Positions 8,022 through 17,585 are shown, counted from the first letter of the stretch. The stretch: 64,000 nt of DNA from RGIG5579 sp045602025 (GCA_045602025.1 JAZSAT010000038.1:71100-135099); one strand, 5' to 3'. Numbers and translations: made by a program. Notes: generated by a model from the sequence alone, not told the origin.

Positions 8022-8744
8022 ATGAAACAAAAATTTTCCCTTTCCCTTTTCTGTTCCCTGGGAATGCTCCTTTTTACCTTTGTAACCTTTGCTTGGTTTT
8101 CCGATGTGGAAGGGTTTCAATTTGGCTTTGAGATCCCCGTAGGTACGGAAAACGGCCTTTTGTCCACCCTGGCAGACTGTGTCTGGATGGCTGCCCCCTT
8201 TCTTTTTACAGTCGGTTTATTCATTCACTCTGTTTCCGAAAGGATCCGTCTTTTCCTTTCCTCTTCCCCGCTTTTTTTGTATGCCATTCTCCGCATTCTA
8301 TCCTACCTTGGCGGAAAGGAAAGTCACCCCATCCTCTTTTTTACCCTCTTTTCCCTGATCCTCATCGGTGCCTTTTCCGCAGTGGCCGCCTTTGTTCCCG
8401 AGGCAAGAAAAAGCGCCGCATTGATCGCCTTTTCTTACGGTGCCGCGGAAACCCTACTCCTTCTTTTTTCCGCCTTGTTTCAGGAAAAGTATTCCCTCTT
8501 TTATTTTTCTCAGCTGATTCCCATGGGGCATACCTCCTATTTAAGATATAGCTTTTTCACCATTTCCACTTATCTTTATTATCTCTTCTATGCATTGGGT
8601 CTCGGCATCCGCCTTTTACCCCCGAAGAAAAATTGCGAAGATACAAAAGAAAAAATCATTCCGGAAATCATCAACGAAACGGAAGAAATCAACGAAGAAG
8701 ATTTTTCCTCCCTCAGCTTAGAGGATCTTGGAATTTCAAAATAA
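8022..8744 (+). CDS. Integral membrane protein, function unknown
   Basis: A 240-residue protein I do not recognise. From the ATG at 8022 (AAAGGAG just upstream) it shows about six hydrophobic segments between residues 8 and 200, with short loops, and then an acidic cytosolic tail rich in Glu (KEKIIPEIINETEEINEEDF). No catalytic motif or transporter signature is visible. It has a strong promoter and ends 17 nt before the larA-like gene, so the two may be co-transcribed; a role linked to the racemase substrate is possible but only a guess. Confidence 0.65.
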   Translation: MKQKFSLSLFCSLGMLLFTFVTFAWFSDVEGFQFGFEIPVGTENGLLSTLADCVWMAAPFLFTVGLFIHSVSERIRLFLSSSPLFLYAILRILSYLGGKESHPILFFTLFSLILIGAFSAVAAFVPEARKSAALIAFSYGAAETLLLLFSALFQEKYSLFYFSQLIPMGHTSYLRYSFFTISTYLYYLFYALGLGIRLLPPKKNCEDTKEKIIPEIINETEEINEEDFSSLSLEDLGISK

Positions 8745-8761
8745 TTACAGAAAGGATCATT

Positions 8762-10015
8762 ATGAAAAAAGTATTAGAATTTGGCTACGGCAAAGGAATT
8801 CAGCAGGTTCAGCTTCCCGAAGAAAATGTAATGGGTGTTCTTGTTTCCAACGAGATCGACCACGAAAGAAAACACGAGGAAGCTGTCATCTACGCCCTGG
8901 AAAACCCCATCGGCAAAGAAAGACTTTCCACCTATGACCTTCGAAACAAAAAGATCGCCATTGTTACCAGCGACATTTCCCGCCCCCTTCCCAGCTACCG
9001 CATTCTTCCCGCACTTTTGGACGAGCTTGAAAAAGCAGGCGCCGAAATGAAAAACATCGTGGTCGTTTTGGCTCTCGGCTCTCACAGGAACCACACCGAG
9101 GAAGAAAAAATTGCCCTTTGCGGAAAAGAAGCATATGATAGAGTTCGCTGCATCGATTCCACCCCGGGTGACTGCATTCATATGGGCGTAACAAAAGCCG
9201 GCACCCCTGTGGATGTATCCCGCGAGGTGGCAGAAGCAGATTTCAAAATCTGCCTCGGCAACATTGAATTCCACTACTTTGCAGGCTATTCCGGCGGTGC
9301 CAAGGCCATTATGCCCGGTGTTTCTACCCCCGAAGCCATTCAGGCAAACCACCGTATGATGGTTTCTCCCGATGCCCACGCAGGAAAGCTGGAAGGCAAC
9401 CCCATCCGCGAGGACATTGAGGAAGCAGGCAATATTTGCGGCATCGACTACATTGTAAATGCCGTGCTTGACGAACATAAGAACATTGTTTATGCCGTTG
9501 CGGGTGATGTAACAAAAGCTCACCGTGAGGGCTGCAAATACTTAGATAAAATGTACCGCAAGCCTCTGAAGGAAAGAGCCGACATCGTTCTGGTCTCCCA
9601 GGGCGGCGCACCCAAGGATGCAAACCTCTATCAGACTCAGAAAGCACTTGACAATGCCAAGCACGCCGTGAAAAAGGGCGGCACCATCATTCTCATCGGT
9701 GCTTGTAATGAAGGTATGGGCAGCAAAAAGTTCGAATCCTGGCTCACCTCCGCTCCCACCGCTCATTCCATGGTAGAGCGTATCCACAAGGAATTTGAGC
9801 TTGGCGGCCACAAAGCAGCGGCCATCGGTATGGTACTTGAGGATGCTGACATTTTCTTTGTTTCCGAAATGGATCCCGATTTTGTCCGCAGCATTTTCCT
9901 GACTCCCTTCTCCTCTGCTCAGGATGCGTTTGATGTGGCCTTTGAAAAATACGGCCCCGATGCCAAGGTTCTGGCAATGCCCTTCGGCGGTGCTACCCTC
10001 CCCATGGCAGACTAA
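8762..10015 (+). CDS. larA: Nickel-dependent lactate racemase family protein (LarA-like)
   Basis: A 417-residue protein, the usual length for LarA. The residues that bind the NPN (nickel pincer) cofactor are present with the spacing known from Lactobacillus plantarum LarA: His108 in LGSHRNHT, His171 and Lys181 in HYFAGYSGGAKAIMPG, His197 in QANHRMM (equivalents of H108, H174, K184, H200). Family members racemise or epimerise 2-hydroxy acids. The cofactor needs LarB, LarC and LarE, none of which is in this window. ATG at 8762 follows AAAGGAT. The stop is followed by a strong terminator. The substrate need not be lactate. Confidence 0.88.
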   Translation: MKKVLEFGYGKGIQQVQLPEENVMGVLVSNEIDHERKHEEAVIYALENPIGKERLSTYDLRNKKIAIVTSDISRPLPSYRILPALLDELEKAGAEMKNIVVVLALGSHRNHTEEEKIALCGKEAYDRVRCIDSTPGDCIHMGVTKAGTPVDVSREVAEADFKICLGNIEFHYFAGYSGGAKAIMPGVSTPEAIQANHRMMVSPDAHAGKLEGNPIREDIEEAGNICGIDYIVNAVLDEHKNIVYAVAGDVTKAHREGCKYLDKMYRKPLKERADIVLVSQGGAPKDANLYQTQKALDNAKHAVKKGGTIILIGACNEGMGSKKFESWLTSAPTAHSMVERIHKEFELGGHKAAAIGMVLEDADIFFVSEMDPDFVRSIFLTPFSSAQDAFDVAFEKYGPDAKVLAMPFGGATLPMAD

Positions 10016-10021
10016 AATTAA

Positions 10022-10058
10022 TAAAAAAAAAGAACAGCCTCTCGGCTGTTCTTTTTTT
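10022..10058. terminator. Bidirectional terminator
   Basis: AGAACAGCC (10031-10039) pairs with GGCTGTTCT (10044-10052) over TCTC, with A8 before and T7 after. It serves both larA and the convergent ceramidase-like gene. Confidence 0.93.
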
Positions 10059-10061
10059 CTT

Positions 10062-11417
10062 TTAATCCTTCAATTCATCAAGCTTTAATTCATCAAGCAT
10101 ATCCAGATACTCGGTAACCATCTCCTCGCCGGTTCCGGCTGCAAAGGTGCAGGCCTCTACCTCATAACCGCCGTTCTTGAAGCCGAGAGCGGAGGGAATA
10201 TACCCGAAGGCGTGGTTGGTATATGCCAAAACAAAGGTCATATCAAAGGGGGAAGCCGCCTTGATCTGAACACCGTTGGTACAGAACATTTCATAAGGTG
10301 CGGTAACAAATGCTACCGGTCCGAGAGAAATGGCACTGACATGAATATTTTCTCCCATATCCGGTGTACGGTTACTTCTTCCCAAAATACCCTTTGCGTG
10401 ATAATAGGAATGATAACCGTATTTTTCGCAAAGCTTATTGATCTCTGTCCAGTCTTCACCGCGGTCAAAGGCAGCACAGATCTCTTTTGCCTCCTCAGCA
10501 TTGAATCCGGGAGGATTCAGCTGAAGATGACCGAAGTGATCCCTCTCTACCACGCGGATCTTGTCAAATTCCACAAGCTTCATATTGTCAAGGGCTTTGG
10601 CAAGGTAATTTGTCAGCTCAATGCCGTGCTTGATATGGTTGGAGTTGGAGATCTCTCCCTTAACGGAGGAGTTGGGAACCACATTTCCTGCTGCTCCCTG
10701 ATAGAAAGCAAACAGAATATCCAGTTTTTTCTCAGCAGCATCACGGAAGCCGCCCACCCAGTCAGCCGATACATCGGTGCGCTTCAGGCCGCTTGTGGTC
10801 GTAACATGGCAGGGGAAGTTTACCATAACAACATCCTTTGCGCCGGCTCTGCGGAAACGGATCACCTGAAGAGTCGGGTCAACACGGGTCTCGTGCATAG
10901 CAATGGGCGCATTGCTGGGGGTAACATACGCAACACCGGAGAAGGTACCGTCAGCGCGGTAGTAGCGGCGCACATAGTTCATCTGATGGGTATCAATGCT
11001 ACCCACATACATCTCGGCAGTCTTAAGACTGTCTACAGCATCCTTTGCCGCCTTCTGCATGCCTTCATAGAAGGTGGGAAGGAAGGACTCTACGGATTTT
11101 GCACCGTCACGCACATTGGGAGCAGAGTGGTTATGGGTGGCAGTAATAAAAATATTCTTTCTGGGGATAGAAAGGTTTTCCTCCACCCATTCAGAAACGA
11201 TGCGGTGGTTTTTCCTGGAAACACCAAGAAGGTCCACGCTGTAAAACAGAAGGGTTTCTTCTCCGTCGGAAATGGCAACACAGGTCAGACACAGGTCGTC
11301 CATAATGTTTTCACTCAGTCTCGCATCCGTATTACCGAAGCCTCCGAGGCCGACTCCCTTCGGGATATCCATTGCAACACGGCCGTATCCCACACGCAAT
11401 GTTTTCTTTTCTTTCAT
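10062..11417 (-). CDS. Neutral/alkaline ceramidase-like protein
   Basis: A 451-residue protein resembling the N-terminal catalytic domain of neutral ceramidases. The start ILRVGYGRVAMDIPKGVGLGGFG-type motif (residues 7-28) and the zinc-site motif FITATHNHSAPNV near residue 95 are visible, with further conserved stretches VMVNFPCHVTTT and FYQGAAGNVVPNS. True ceramidases are secreted and have an additional C-terminal domain; this one lacks both signal peptide and that domain, so it is probably cytosolic and may hydrolyse another amide or ester. It is a single-gene unit with GGAGAAAAATA before the ATG. Convergent with larA. Confidence 0.78.
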   Translation of the reverse strand: MKEKKTLRVGYGRVAMDIPKGVGLGGFGNTDARLSENIMDDLCLTCVAISDGEETLLFYSVDLLGVSRKNHRIVSEWVEENLSIPRKNIFITATHNHSAPNVRDGAKSVESFLPTFYEGMQKAAKDAVDSLKTAEMYVGSIDTHQMNYVRRYYRADGTFSGVAYVTPSNAPIAMHETRVDPTLQVIRFRRAGAKDVVMVNFPCHVTTTSGLKRTDVSADWVGGFRDAAEKKLDILFAFYQGAAGNVVPNSSVKGEISNSNHIKHGIELTNYLAKALDNMKLVEFDKIRVVERDHFGHLQLNPPGFNAEEAKEICAAFDRGEDWTEINKLCEKYGYHSYYHAKGILGRSNRTPDMGENIHVSAISLGPVAFVTAPYEMFCTNGVQIKAASPFDMTFVLAYTNHAFGYIPSALGFKNGGYEVEACTFAAGTGEEMVTEYLDMLDELKLDELKD

Positions 11418-11565
11418 TATTTTTCTCCTCTTTATTTTTCAGGTTACAACCTTTAAATTCAAAAGCATTTTTATACATAACTACTTCTTTTTTCATTATA
11501 GTTTCTTCAATCCGCGATTGCAAGGCTTTTTTGAAAAAAAGTCCGTGTCAAGGTTTTTTCCTTCG

Positions 11566-11574
11566 CATAAAATA
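11566..11574 (+). promoter_or_regulatory. Candidate sigma-K -10 element for dpaA
   Basis: CATAAAATA matches the mother-cell sigma-K -10 consensus CATAnnnTA, 28 nt upstream of the dpaA start. The -35 side is less clear (GTCA about 15 nt upstream). The dipicolinate genes of Bacillus subtilis are sigma-K controlled, which supports it. Confidence 0.5.
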
Positions 11575-11601
11575 TACTGTGGAAAAAGAAGGGAGAATCT
11601 T

Positions 11602-12384
11602 ATGAAAACCATCTATCTTCAAGGTGTTGACCCAAGACTTGTTCTTTTGGGAGAGCGCGCCCTGGAAACAGGCCTTCGCGTATATAAAAAGATTCCCGAC
11701 AAGGCAGAAAAAGAAGCCGTTTTTGTTTTTGATCCTACAGAAAAAACCGAAAACATACTTCCCGTATTGGAAAAAGCAGAAAAAGGCTCTCTTTTTTTGC
11801 TGTGGAGAACCGATCCCGAGATCTTCGCTCGCGCCGAAGAAAAAAAGATCCGTGTCAAAAACATTTTGGAAGACAAGACATATCTTTTAAAAAATGCGCG
11901 GGAAACCGCGGAAGGGGTGCTTGCCAGTGTGATCGTGGAAACCGACCGTGTCCTTTCGGATCAGTGCATCTTAGTCTACGGCTACGGAAATTGTGGGCAA
12001 GAAATTGCAAAGCTCCTGTGGCTTCTCGGGTGCGAGGTCTTTATCTGGTCCAGAGAACGGGGCTGCAAAAAGGCCTTGGACGACGGCTTTAATATTTACC
12101 CCGCACCAACAAAGGGTCTTTTTATGTTCGACGGCGTAGTCAACACCGTTCCCGAACAGATTTTTTCTCCCGAGCTTCTCTCCACTCTGCGGCCAAATAC
12201 ACATTTTTTTCAAGTAGCAAGCGGCACAAGCGGCATTTCGGAAAAGCTTCTGAAAAACAAAGGAATCCTTTATCACGATCTTCACGGGCTTCCGGGGAAA
12301 TTTTCTCCCGCTACCGACGCCGATGCCCTCTTTGATGTTCTGACCGCAGTCATTTCCGACGAAAAAGAAAGGATATCCCTATGA
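11602..12384 (+). CDS. dpaA: Dipicolinate synthase subunit A
   Basis: A 260-residue oxidoreductase subunit that with DpaB makes dipicolinic acid, the spore-core calcium chelator, from a lysine-pathway intermediate in the mother cell. The NAD(P)-binding Rossmann motif CILVYGYGNCGQEIAKLL lies near residue 126, and FDGVVNTVPEQIFS and DLHGLPGKFSPATDAD are familiar SpoVFA blocks. The N-terminal DpaA domain is somewhat short. The ATG at 11602 follows GAAGGGAG; the upstream open frame is a shadow. It overlaps dpaB by 4 nt. Confidence 0.88.
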   Translation: MKTIYLQGVDPRLVLLGERALETGLRVYKKIPDKAEKEAVFVFDPTEKTENILPVLEKAEKGSLFLLWRTDPEIFARAEEKKIRVKNILEDKTYLLKNARETAEGVLASVIVETDRVLSDQCILVYGYGNCGQEIAKLLWLLGCEVFIWSRERGCKKALDDGFNIYPAPTKGLFMFDGVVNTVPEQIFSPELLSTLRPNTHFFQVASGTSGISEKLLKNKGILYHDLHGLPGKFSPATDADALFDVLTAVISDEKERISL

Positions 12385-12944
12385 AAACCATCGGATTTGC
12401 CATGACGGGGTCCTTCTGTACTTTGGAAAAAAGCCTTTTCTTAATGGAGGAGATGACAAAAAAGTATACAGTCCTTCCCATTATTTCCGAGCGTGTTGCA
12501 GAAACAGACACCCGTTTTTTTAAAAAAGAAGAGGTAATCGCCCGCATAGAAAAAATTACGGGGCAAAAGCCCCTGAAAAGCATTTGCCAAGTGGAGCCGA
12601 TCGGACCGAAAAAGATGCTGGACCTTCTTCTCATCTGTCCTTGCACGGGAAATACCCTTTCCAAAATGGCTTATGGAATCACTGACAGCTGTGTGACCAT
12701 GGCAGCAAAATCCCAGCGGCGGATCGGTGGAAATGTACTGATCGCGCTTTCTACCAATGACGCCCTCTCGGGCAGTGCCGCGAGCCTTGGAACAATGCTT
12801 GACAAAAAAGGCTTTTTCTTTGTTCCCTTAAAGCAGGACGACCCTTTGGGGAAACCCGCTTCCCTGCAATGTGATTTTTCTCTCGTTCCGAAAGCCCTTG
12901 AGGCTGCTCTGGAGGGAAAAAGCCTCACACCTCTTTTTTTATAA
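12381..12944 (+). CDS. dpaB: Dipicolinate synthase subunit B
   Basis: A 187-residue flavoprotein-fold subunit (SpoVFB). It begins KTIGFAMTGSFCTLEKSL, the usual flavodoxin-like start, and has the conserved LLICPCTGNTLSKMAYGITDSCVTMAAKS block near residue 85 and VLIALSTNDALS near 120. It works with DpaA in spore dipicolinate synthesis. The 4-nt ATGA overlap with dpaA shows translational coupling. Followed immediately by a strong bidirectional terminator shared with the convergent surface protein gene. Confidence 0.92.
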   Translation: MKTIGFAMTGSFCTLEKSLFLMEEMTKKYTVLPIISERVAETDTRFFKKEEVIARIEKITGQKPLKSICQVEPIGPKKMLDLLLICPCTGNTLSKMAYGITDSCVTMAAKSQRRIGGNVLIALSTNDALSGSAASLGTMLDKKGFFFVPLKQDDPLGKPASLQCDFSLVPKALEAALEGKSLTPLFL

Positions 12945-12950
12945 AGAAAA

Positions 12951-12985
12951 AAAGAAACCAAACCGAGGTTTGGTTTCTTTTTGTT
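12951..12985. terminator. Bidirectional terminator (intact copy)
   Basis: AAAGAAACCAAAC (12951-12963) pairs with GTTTGGTTTCTTT (12968-12980), loop CGAG, with A and T runs outside. The same arms occur at 17572-17585 and 17952-17964 behind the paralogous gene, but there they are separated by about 366 bp. Confidence 0.92.
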
Positions 12986-12988
12986 TGT

Positions 12989-15900
12989 TTAGAGTTCTAC
13001 CTTGCCGCCAAGCTCAGCTTCTGTGCCGGCTTCGGGAGGATTCACGATCGAAACATCTCTGTTCAGGTAGTTATCAACTGCCTGAATGTAAATGAGGACA
13101 TGCTTTGCAAGGCTGTTGTCAGGCTCCTTATTGATAATGCTCTGAGCCACCCAATCTACCTGATCGGAAAGGGTAAGACACTTCTTACCGTTCTGATCAA
13201 AAATCTCAAAGTCCATCTTGTTCTGCATTTTAGATACGCTGAAGAAAATATCCACCGTAAATTCATATCTATCGCCCACCAAAACAGGCTCGGATACATC
13301 GCATACAGAGGTAACATCCTCTCCGTCTACCAGGATCTTCAAGCCATTTACACTCTCTGCGCTTGCCGCGGTACCGTAGAGACGGATACCGAGCGCATCA
13401 TTCATCAGAAGGTTCTTGCCGGTAAAGGTAAGAAGTGCACCCTCTTCCGCTGCGCTGCCGCTTGCTCTGCTCGTCACAGCAGTATGATGAAGGTCGTGCT
13501 CTGCAAAACCGGGATTCAGTACGACTCTGCCAAGATCCGCAATGGAGTAGAAAAGCTGCTTGTCTCTGAATTCTGTGCAGCTTGCCGCGCCAAGCTCCGC
13601 AAGCTTAACAATGGTATTGTATTTTGCGCTGTTGGCATCATAGATTGTTTCACCCAGGATCGCAAATTCTGTCATAAAGTCGGAAAGTCCGATTCCGCCA
13701 AAGGAAAGAACATAATATTCTCCTTCTGCAGTCAAATCGGCAAAGCCGCCTTCTGCCAGCTTCTGTCCGCCCAGAAGAACCGTATAGGTAAAGTCTTCTG
13801 TGATATCCGCCTTGTTAAAGTAGAATTTCACACCTACTCTGGTATCCAAAAGAAGCTTTGCGGATACAGGAGCTACAAAGGTAGCCTCCTTGTAAGTACC
13901 TACAACCGTATTTGCATCTACCGCACCCTGACCGCAAACATAATCAGCAACCGAAAGCGTAAGCTTTCCGGTAGAATCGGTCAGGTAGGTACGGTCCTGC
14001 CAGTATTCTACCTGTGATACGGTTACATTGCCTTCCTCTGCGCCTGTAATGGTAACAGAGGCATCCTTGCCCACCTGAATGATACCGCTGCCGGTAAGAG
14101 ATTCAACGGTGGTAGTACCGTAGAAGGTAATGGGCTTTGTGCCCAGGTTAAATGTAAGGGTTGCAGTGGTAACACCGCTGGTTTTCGCGCCCTTTGTAAC
14201 GCTGCCGCGGAAAGCACCGCCGTTGATCGTGGTATTTACCGTGGGAATGGTAGCACTTTCACCTCCGCCGTAGAAGGTAGTGATATCACCGCCGGAAATG
14301 GTATTGGTTACCGTACCGGTTACCGTTCCGCCCTTGGAGCCGCCGTAGAAGGTACCGATCGTACCGCCGTAAATTTCATTTTCAATGCTGCCGCTGAAGG
14401 TATTCACGCGGCTGCCGCCATAGAAGGTACCAACCTTACCGCCAAGGAAAATGTTCTTTACAAGTGCCGCAGAGCCGCCGTTGGCCGCCGCATATATGCC
14501 TTCCATGTCTGCGCCGTCTCTGATATAAGTTACAATTTTCGTTGTTACCTTACCGCTGTTACATCCGCCGCTGGGGTATCCTGTCATTTTTGCGGCAAAA
14601 TGGTTTTCGATCTCATTGACTGTTGCGGAGTTACTGCCACAGTAGAAGCCTGTAGTAAACTTGGTCTGAGCCCCGCAAATGGTATTCTTAATGATCTTGT
14701 CGGTAGCAGTGGAAGCAGAAGCTCCGGAATAGCGAATAAAGCTTGCACCGTCGATCTCATTGATAATACGGTAAGTAAGGGAATCGTTTTCAGCAAAGGT
14801 AGCCAGGCTGTTACCGCCGTAGAACCAGTCGCCCTGGAAGGAAGCACCCTTGATCTTGTTGGTGATAGAGCCCTTAACGGTATATCCGCTCTTTTCGGTA
14901 CCACCGTAGGTATTGTAAGAAGCAAGCTTCGCGCCTGTATCATCGTAGGTAATACCGCCGTAAGTACCGCCGATAAAGCTGTTTTCAATATTGCCGATAA
15001 TGTTTCTGGTATAGTTACCGCAGAAAAGATTACCGAAAATAGTACAGTTCTTAAAGGTATTCTTAATGTTACCGTTCACCTGATTCTCGTAAGCGCCCAT
15101 ATAATGGCTGGCAGTAGCAGGCATGGTTACATTTTCAAAATAGTTCTCAATGGAAGCGGGAGAACCGCATCTTACACCGATAAAGGTAGACCCTGTAGCA
15201 TTGGCAAAGCTTACATTTCTCAAAATATTGGTTACCTTGCCGCTGCCGCCACCGCCGTGGATCGCATCGCCCAGGGAGACACCCTGAATATTAAAGGTAA
15301 CATCGCCCGTACAGCTACCGGGATTTGAACCGGAGCCGAAAAGACCTCTCAGATACTTCTGAATGGTAATTTCGCCGTCGGTAGGAGCAACTGTCAGGTT
15401 CATATCACCTTGAAGGTGACCGTCCCAAAGCATGTTAACACCGCGAAGAGAGCCACCGGTTACAATAACATTCATATCACCGTAGTACTGCTCGCCCTGA
15501 CCCTCGGTATCGCCGCTCTGAGAGGTGCTGTGATCACCGTAGATCATATTCACGGTACCCTTCTTCAAATGAACGGTAGCATCGGAGGGAGCTCCGCCCA
15601 GCTTTGTACTGATGTTCTGAAGGATCGTACCTTCACCGTCAATGGTCAAAGTAGGCTTAACCTGATAGGGTCTGATATCTGCCGCACCGGACACACCGGA
15701 AGCATAATACTTGATCGCCTTTGCCTCAGCATCGGAAAGAGCAGTGGTATTCTGGTTGAAAAGATAACCGGAAGCCGCTGCGCGGATTACGTTAGAATCC
15801 ACAAATTCCACACCGTCACCGATGGTAACACCGGTCTTAACGGTTTCCCCTTCCTTCAGGGCAGGCCAACCAACAAATACAGCATCGGTACAGTTGTCTG

Positions 15901-17413
15901 CAAACAGGTATCCCTTATGCTCAAAATCAGCACCGTATGCACCGATGGGAGAGTTACCTACTTCATACCAAAGCATTCTGGCATTGGGATTATTTTCCTT
16001 GAAGAAATCATATACATCGCCGATACCAAATTTAGCAACCCCATTTTCCTTATAAACGCAGTTATCGATAACCTTGGTCTTATTTACCTCGTGATCTCCG
16101 GGATAAAAACCAAAGTCATCCAGGTGGTTGGTGGTTTCAAATACTGCTACGCTATCCCATGCCTTTGCGGGAAGAATGTCGGAAAGCAGTCTTATCGTAT
16201 TCATCTCGTTGGATTTTACCGCACCCTGGCCGTTTGCATCGTACCAAACCTGCATGGAGTAGTCGCCGTTATCATTATAAATGTTGGAAGCAATGGTAGA
16301 GAATGCAATACTGGAGGTGTAGGCGTGGTGCACCTTCATATTCACACCTGCAGCACGGGCAACGGAAGCAAGCTCATCAATGCAGTAGTAAGCATTGGAA
16401 GAGCCGATAATCAAAAAGTTATAAATATTGTCAGCACCGATATCATCGGGCAAAACCTCTGTGCAGTAGCCTTCACCGTATTCCGCCGCAACCGCTGCAT
16501 GAGCGATCTCCTGAAGCTCTTCAAAGGTCATATCGCTGTTTTTCAGGCTATAGGAAGGACGGAAGGTGTTGCCGATACAGCTTTTTCTCGTCAGTGTTTC
16601 AAACAGTACACAGGCATACAGATACTGACCGCCGCCGATATCACCCTCGTGACGCCAGTCACCGTAGTCAAGACCGTTTTTCATGGAATTTGCAAAAAGG
16701 AGATGACCCAGTTCTTCATCGCCGAATGCCGCGCTTTCCGCAGCCAGCATAGCAGCGTCGTTTACAGGGATCAGATCCACATCGTAAGTATCTCTTACAT
16801 GCTCGGAAAGATGGGTGGAAAGAGCCGCCATCTCTTCAAATTCATCTCTGGTGGGAACCATCAGCTGTGTGGTTCCGGAAAAGTTCAGATCGCAGTCTAC
16901 AAACTTAATATTACCGGAGCCTGCATAAAACTGTGTATTCTGAGCCGCAAGAGGCACCGTCATATTCACAAAGGTATAGTCGTTGGCACAGGCATACCAG
17001 CCGCCTGCTGCATCCAGATAAATAGATGAATCACGCTCGTAATTCTTATCAATACCGCGGATGGTAATGGGAAGCTTGGTACCGTCCTCTCTCCAGATAG
17101 TCGTAGCAGAAAAGAGAAGTCCCTGCTTACCCGTGGTAGTGGAATCGATACCCTGAGGTCCTGCCGATACCAGATCGCCCTGGAAACGGATCTCAAGGAC
17201 ATCGTCCTTGCCCCAGGAAACCTTTGCTGCCTTCTGCATTGCTGCAACAAAGTTAGAAAAATGCAGCTTTCCTTCTTCTTCGTAATCCGCTACGGTATAG
17301 ATCTCCGTAGGGGTCTGCACTTGCGCCTTTGCACCGATGAAAAGCGCACCTGTCACACAGGTGACCAGCATCATGATCGCAAGAACAAGTGATATCAGCT
17401 TGCGTTTTGTCAT
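12989..17413 (-). CDS. Giant secreted protein with GG-rich beta-helix-like repeats, paralogue A
   Basis: 1,474 residues from the ATG at 17413 (GGAGG eight nt upstream; the open frame runs 16 codons further but lacks a site). A signal peptide ends near AKA-Q at residue 30. Next comes a region shared with paralogue B that includes WREDGTKLPITIRGID and WYACANDYTFVNMT, then a stretch around residues 340-380 (NFLIIGSSNAYYCIDELASV) recalling the DUF4886/SGNH-like fold but with a degenerate GNSxS motif. Residues about 590-1150 are repeats of the type GGxIxxFYGG, likely a right-handed beta-helix. A conserved C-terminal domain (LLLDTRVGVKFYFNK onward) ends in ELGGKVEL. No LPxTG, SLH or choline-binding motif is seen. 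Function unknown; probably surface or matrix. Confidence 0.85.
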   Translation of the reverse strand: MTKRKLISLVLAIMMLVTCVTGALFIGAKAQVQTPTEIYTVADYEEEGKLHFSNFVAAMQKAAKVSWGKDDVLEIRFQGDLVSAGPQGIDSTTTGKQGLLFSATTIWREDGTKLPITIRGIDKNYERDSSIYLDAAGGWYACANDYTFVNMTVPLAAQNTQFYAGSGNIKFVDCDLNFSGTTQLMVPTRDEFEEMAALSTHLSEHVRDTYDVDLIPVNDAAMLAAESAAFGDEELGHLLFANSMKNGLDYGDWRHEGDIGGGQYLYACVLFETLTRKSCIGNTFRPSYSLKNSDMTFEELQEIAHAAVAAEYGEGYCTEVLPDDIGADNIYNFLIIGSSNAYYCIDELASVARAAGVNMKVHHAYTSSIAFSTIASNIYNDNGDYSMQVWYDANGQGAVKSNEMNTIRLLSDILPAKAWDSVAVFETTNHLDDFGFYPGDHEVNKTKVIDNCVYKENGVAKFGIGDVYDFFKENNPNARMLWYEVGNSPIGAYGADFEHKGYLFADNCTDAVFVGWPALKEGETVKTGVTIGDGVEFVDSNVIRAAASGYLFNQNTTALSDAEAKAIKYYASGVSGAADIRPYQVKPTLTIDGEGTILQNISTKLGGAPSDATVHLKKGTVNMIYGDHSTSQSGDTEGQGEQYYGDMNVIVTGGSLRGVNMLWDGHLQGDMNLTVAPTDGEITIQKYLRGLFGSGSNPGSCTGDVTFNIQGVSLGDAIHGGGGSGKVTNILRNVSFANATGSTFIGVRCGSPASIENYFENVTMPATASHYMGAYENQVNGNIKNTFKNCTIFGNLFCGNYTRNIIGNIENSFIGGTYGGITYDDTGAKLASYNTYGGTEKSGYTVKGSITNKIKGASFQGDWFYGGNSLATFAENDSLTYRIINEIDGASFIRYSGASASTATDKIIKNTICGAQTKFTTGFYCGSNSATVNEIENHFAAKMTGYPSGGCNSGKVTTKIVTYIRDGADMEGIYAAANGGSAALVKNIFLGGKVGTFYGGSRVNTFSGSIENEIYGGTIGTFYGGSKGGTVTGTVTNTISGGDITTFYGGGESATIPTVNTTINGGAFRGSVTKGAKTSGVTTATLTFNLGTKPITFYGTTTVESLTGSGIIQVGKDASVTITGAEEGNVTVSQVEYWQDRTYLTDSTGKLTLSVADYVCGQGAVDANTVVGTYKEATFVAPVSAKLLLDTRVGVKFYFNKADITEDFTYTVLLGGQKLAEGGFADLTAEGEYYVLSFGGIGLSDFMTEFAILGETIYDANSAKYNTIVKLAELGAASCTEFRDKQLFYSIADLGRVVLNPGFAEHDLHHTAVTSRASGSAAEEGALLTFTGKNLLMNDALGIRLYGTAASAESVNGLKILVDGEDVTSVCDVSEPVLVGDRYEFTVDIFFSVSKMQNKMDFEIFDQNGKKCLTLSDQVDWVAQSIINKEPDNSLAKHVLIYIQAVDNYLNRDVSIVNPPEAGTEAELGGKVEL

Positions 17414-17466
17414 TGTTTTTCCTCCAAAAAACTTTTTCAGGAATATTTCATTCCTTCGCACCTTAC

Positions 17467-17495
17467 ATTCTACCTTAAATATGGGCTTCTTTCAA
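17467..17495 (-). promoter_or_regulatory. Sigma-A promoter of paralogue A
   Basis: Left-reading TTGAAA (17490-17495), 17 nt, TAGAAT (17467-17472); leader of about 45 nt before the ATG at 17413. Confidence 0.72.
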
Positions 17496-17585
17496 CCTCT
17501 TTTTCTTTCCAATCGAAAAAAACAGCAAAAAAGACTATTAATTTCGAAAAAATTTGTGTATTTTAACGAAAAAAGAAACCAAACC

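Noticed and set aside
8016..8024. Two-codon frame ATGGCATGA overlapping the start of the membrane protein gene
   Set aside because: It arises naturally from the spacing between the ribosome site and the ATG at 8022; nothing shows it is used.
15410..17029. A 539-codon frame on the + strand inside the giant paralogue A gene
   Set aside because: It is antisense to a well-supported gene with signal peptide and paralogue; the composition is that of a shadow frame. The same holds for frames at 10212-11456, 45811-46905 and 54254-55471.
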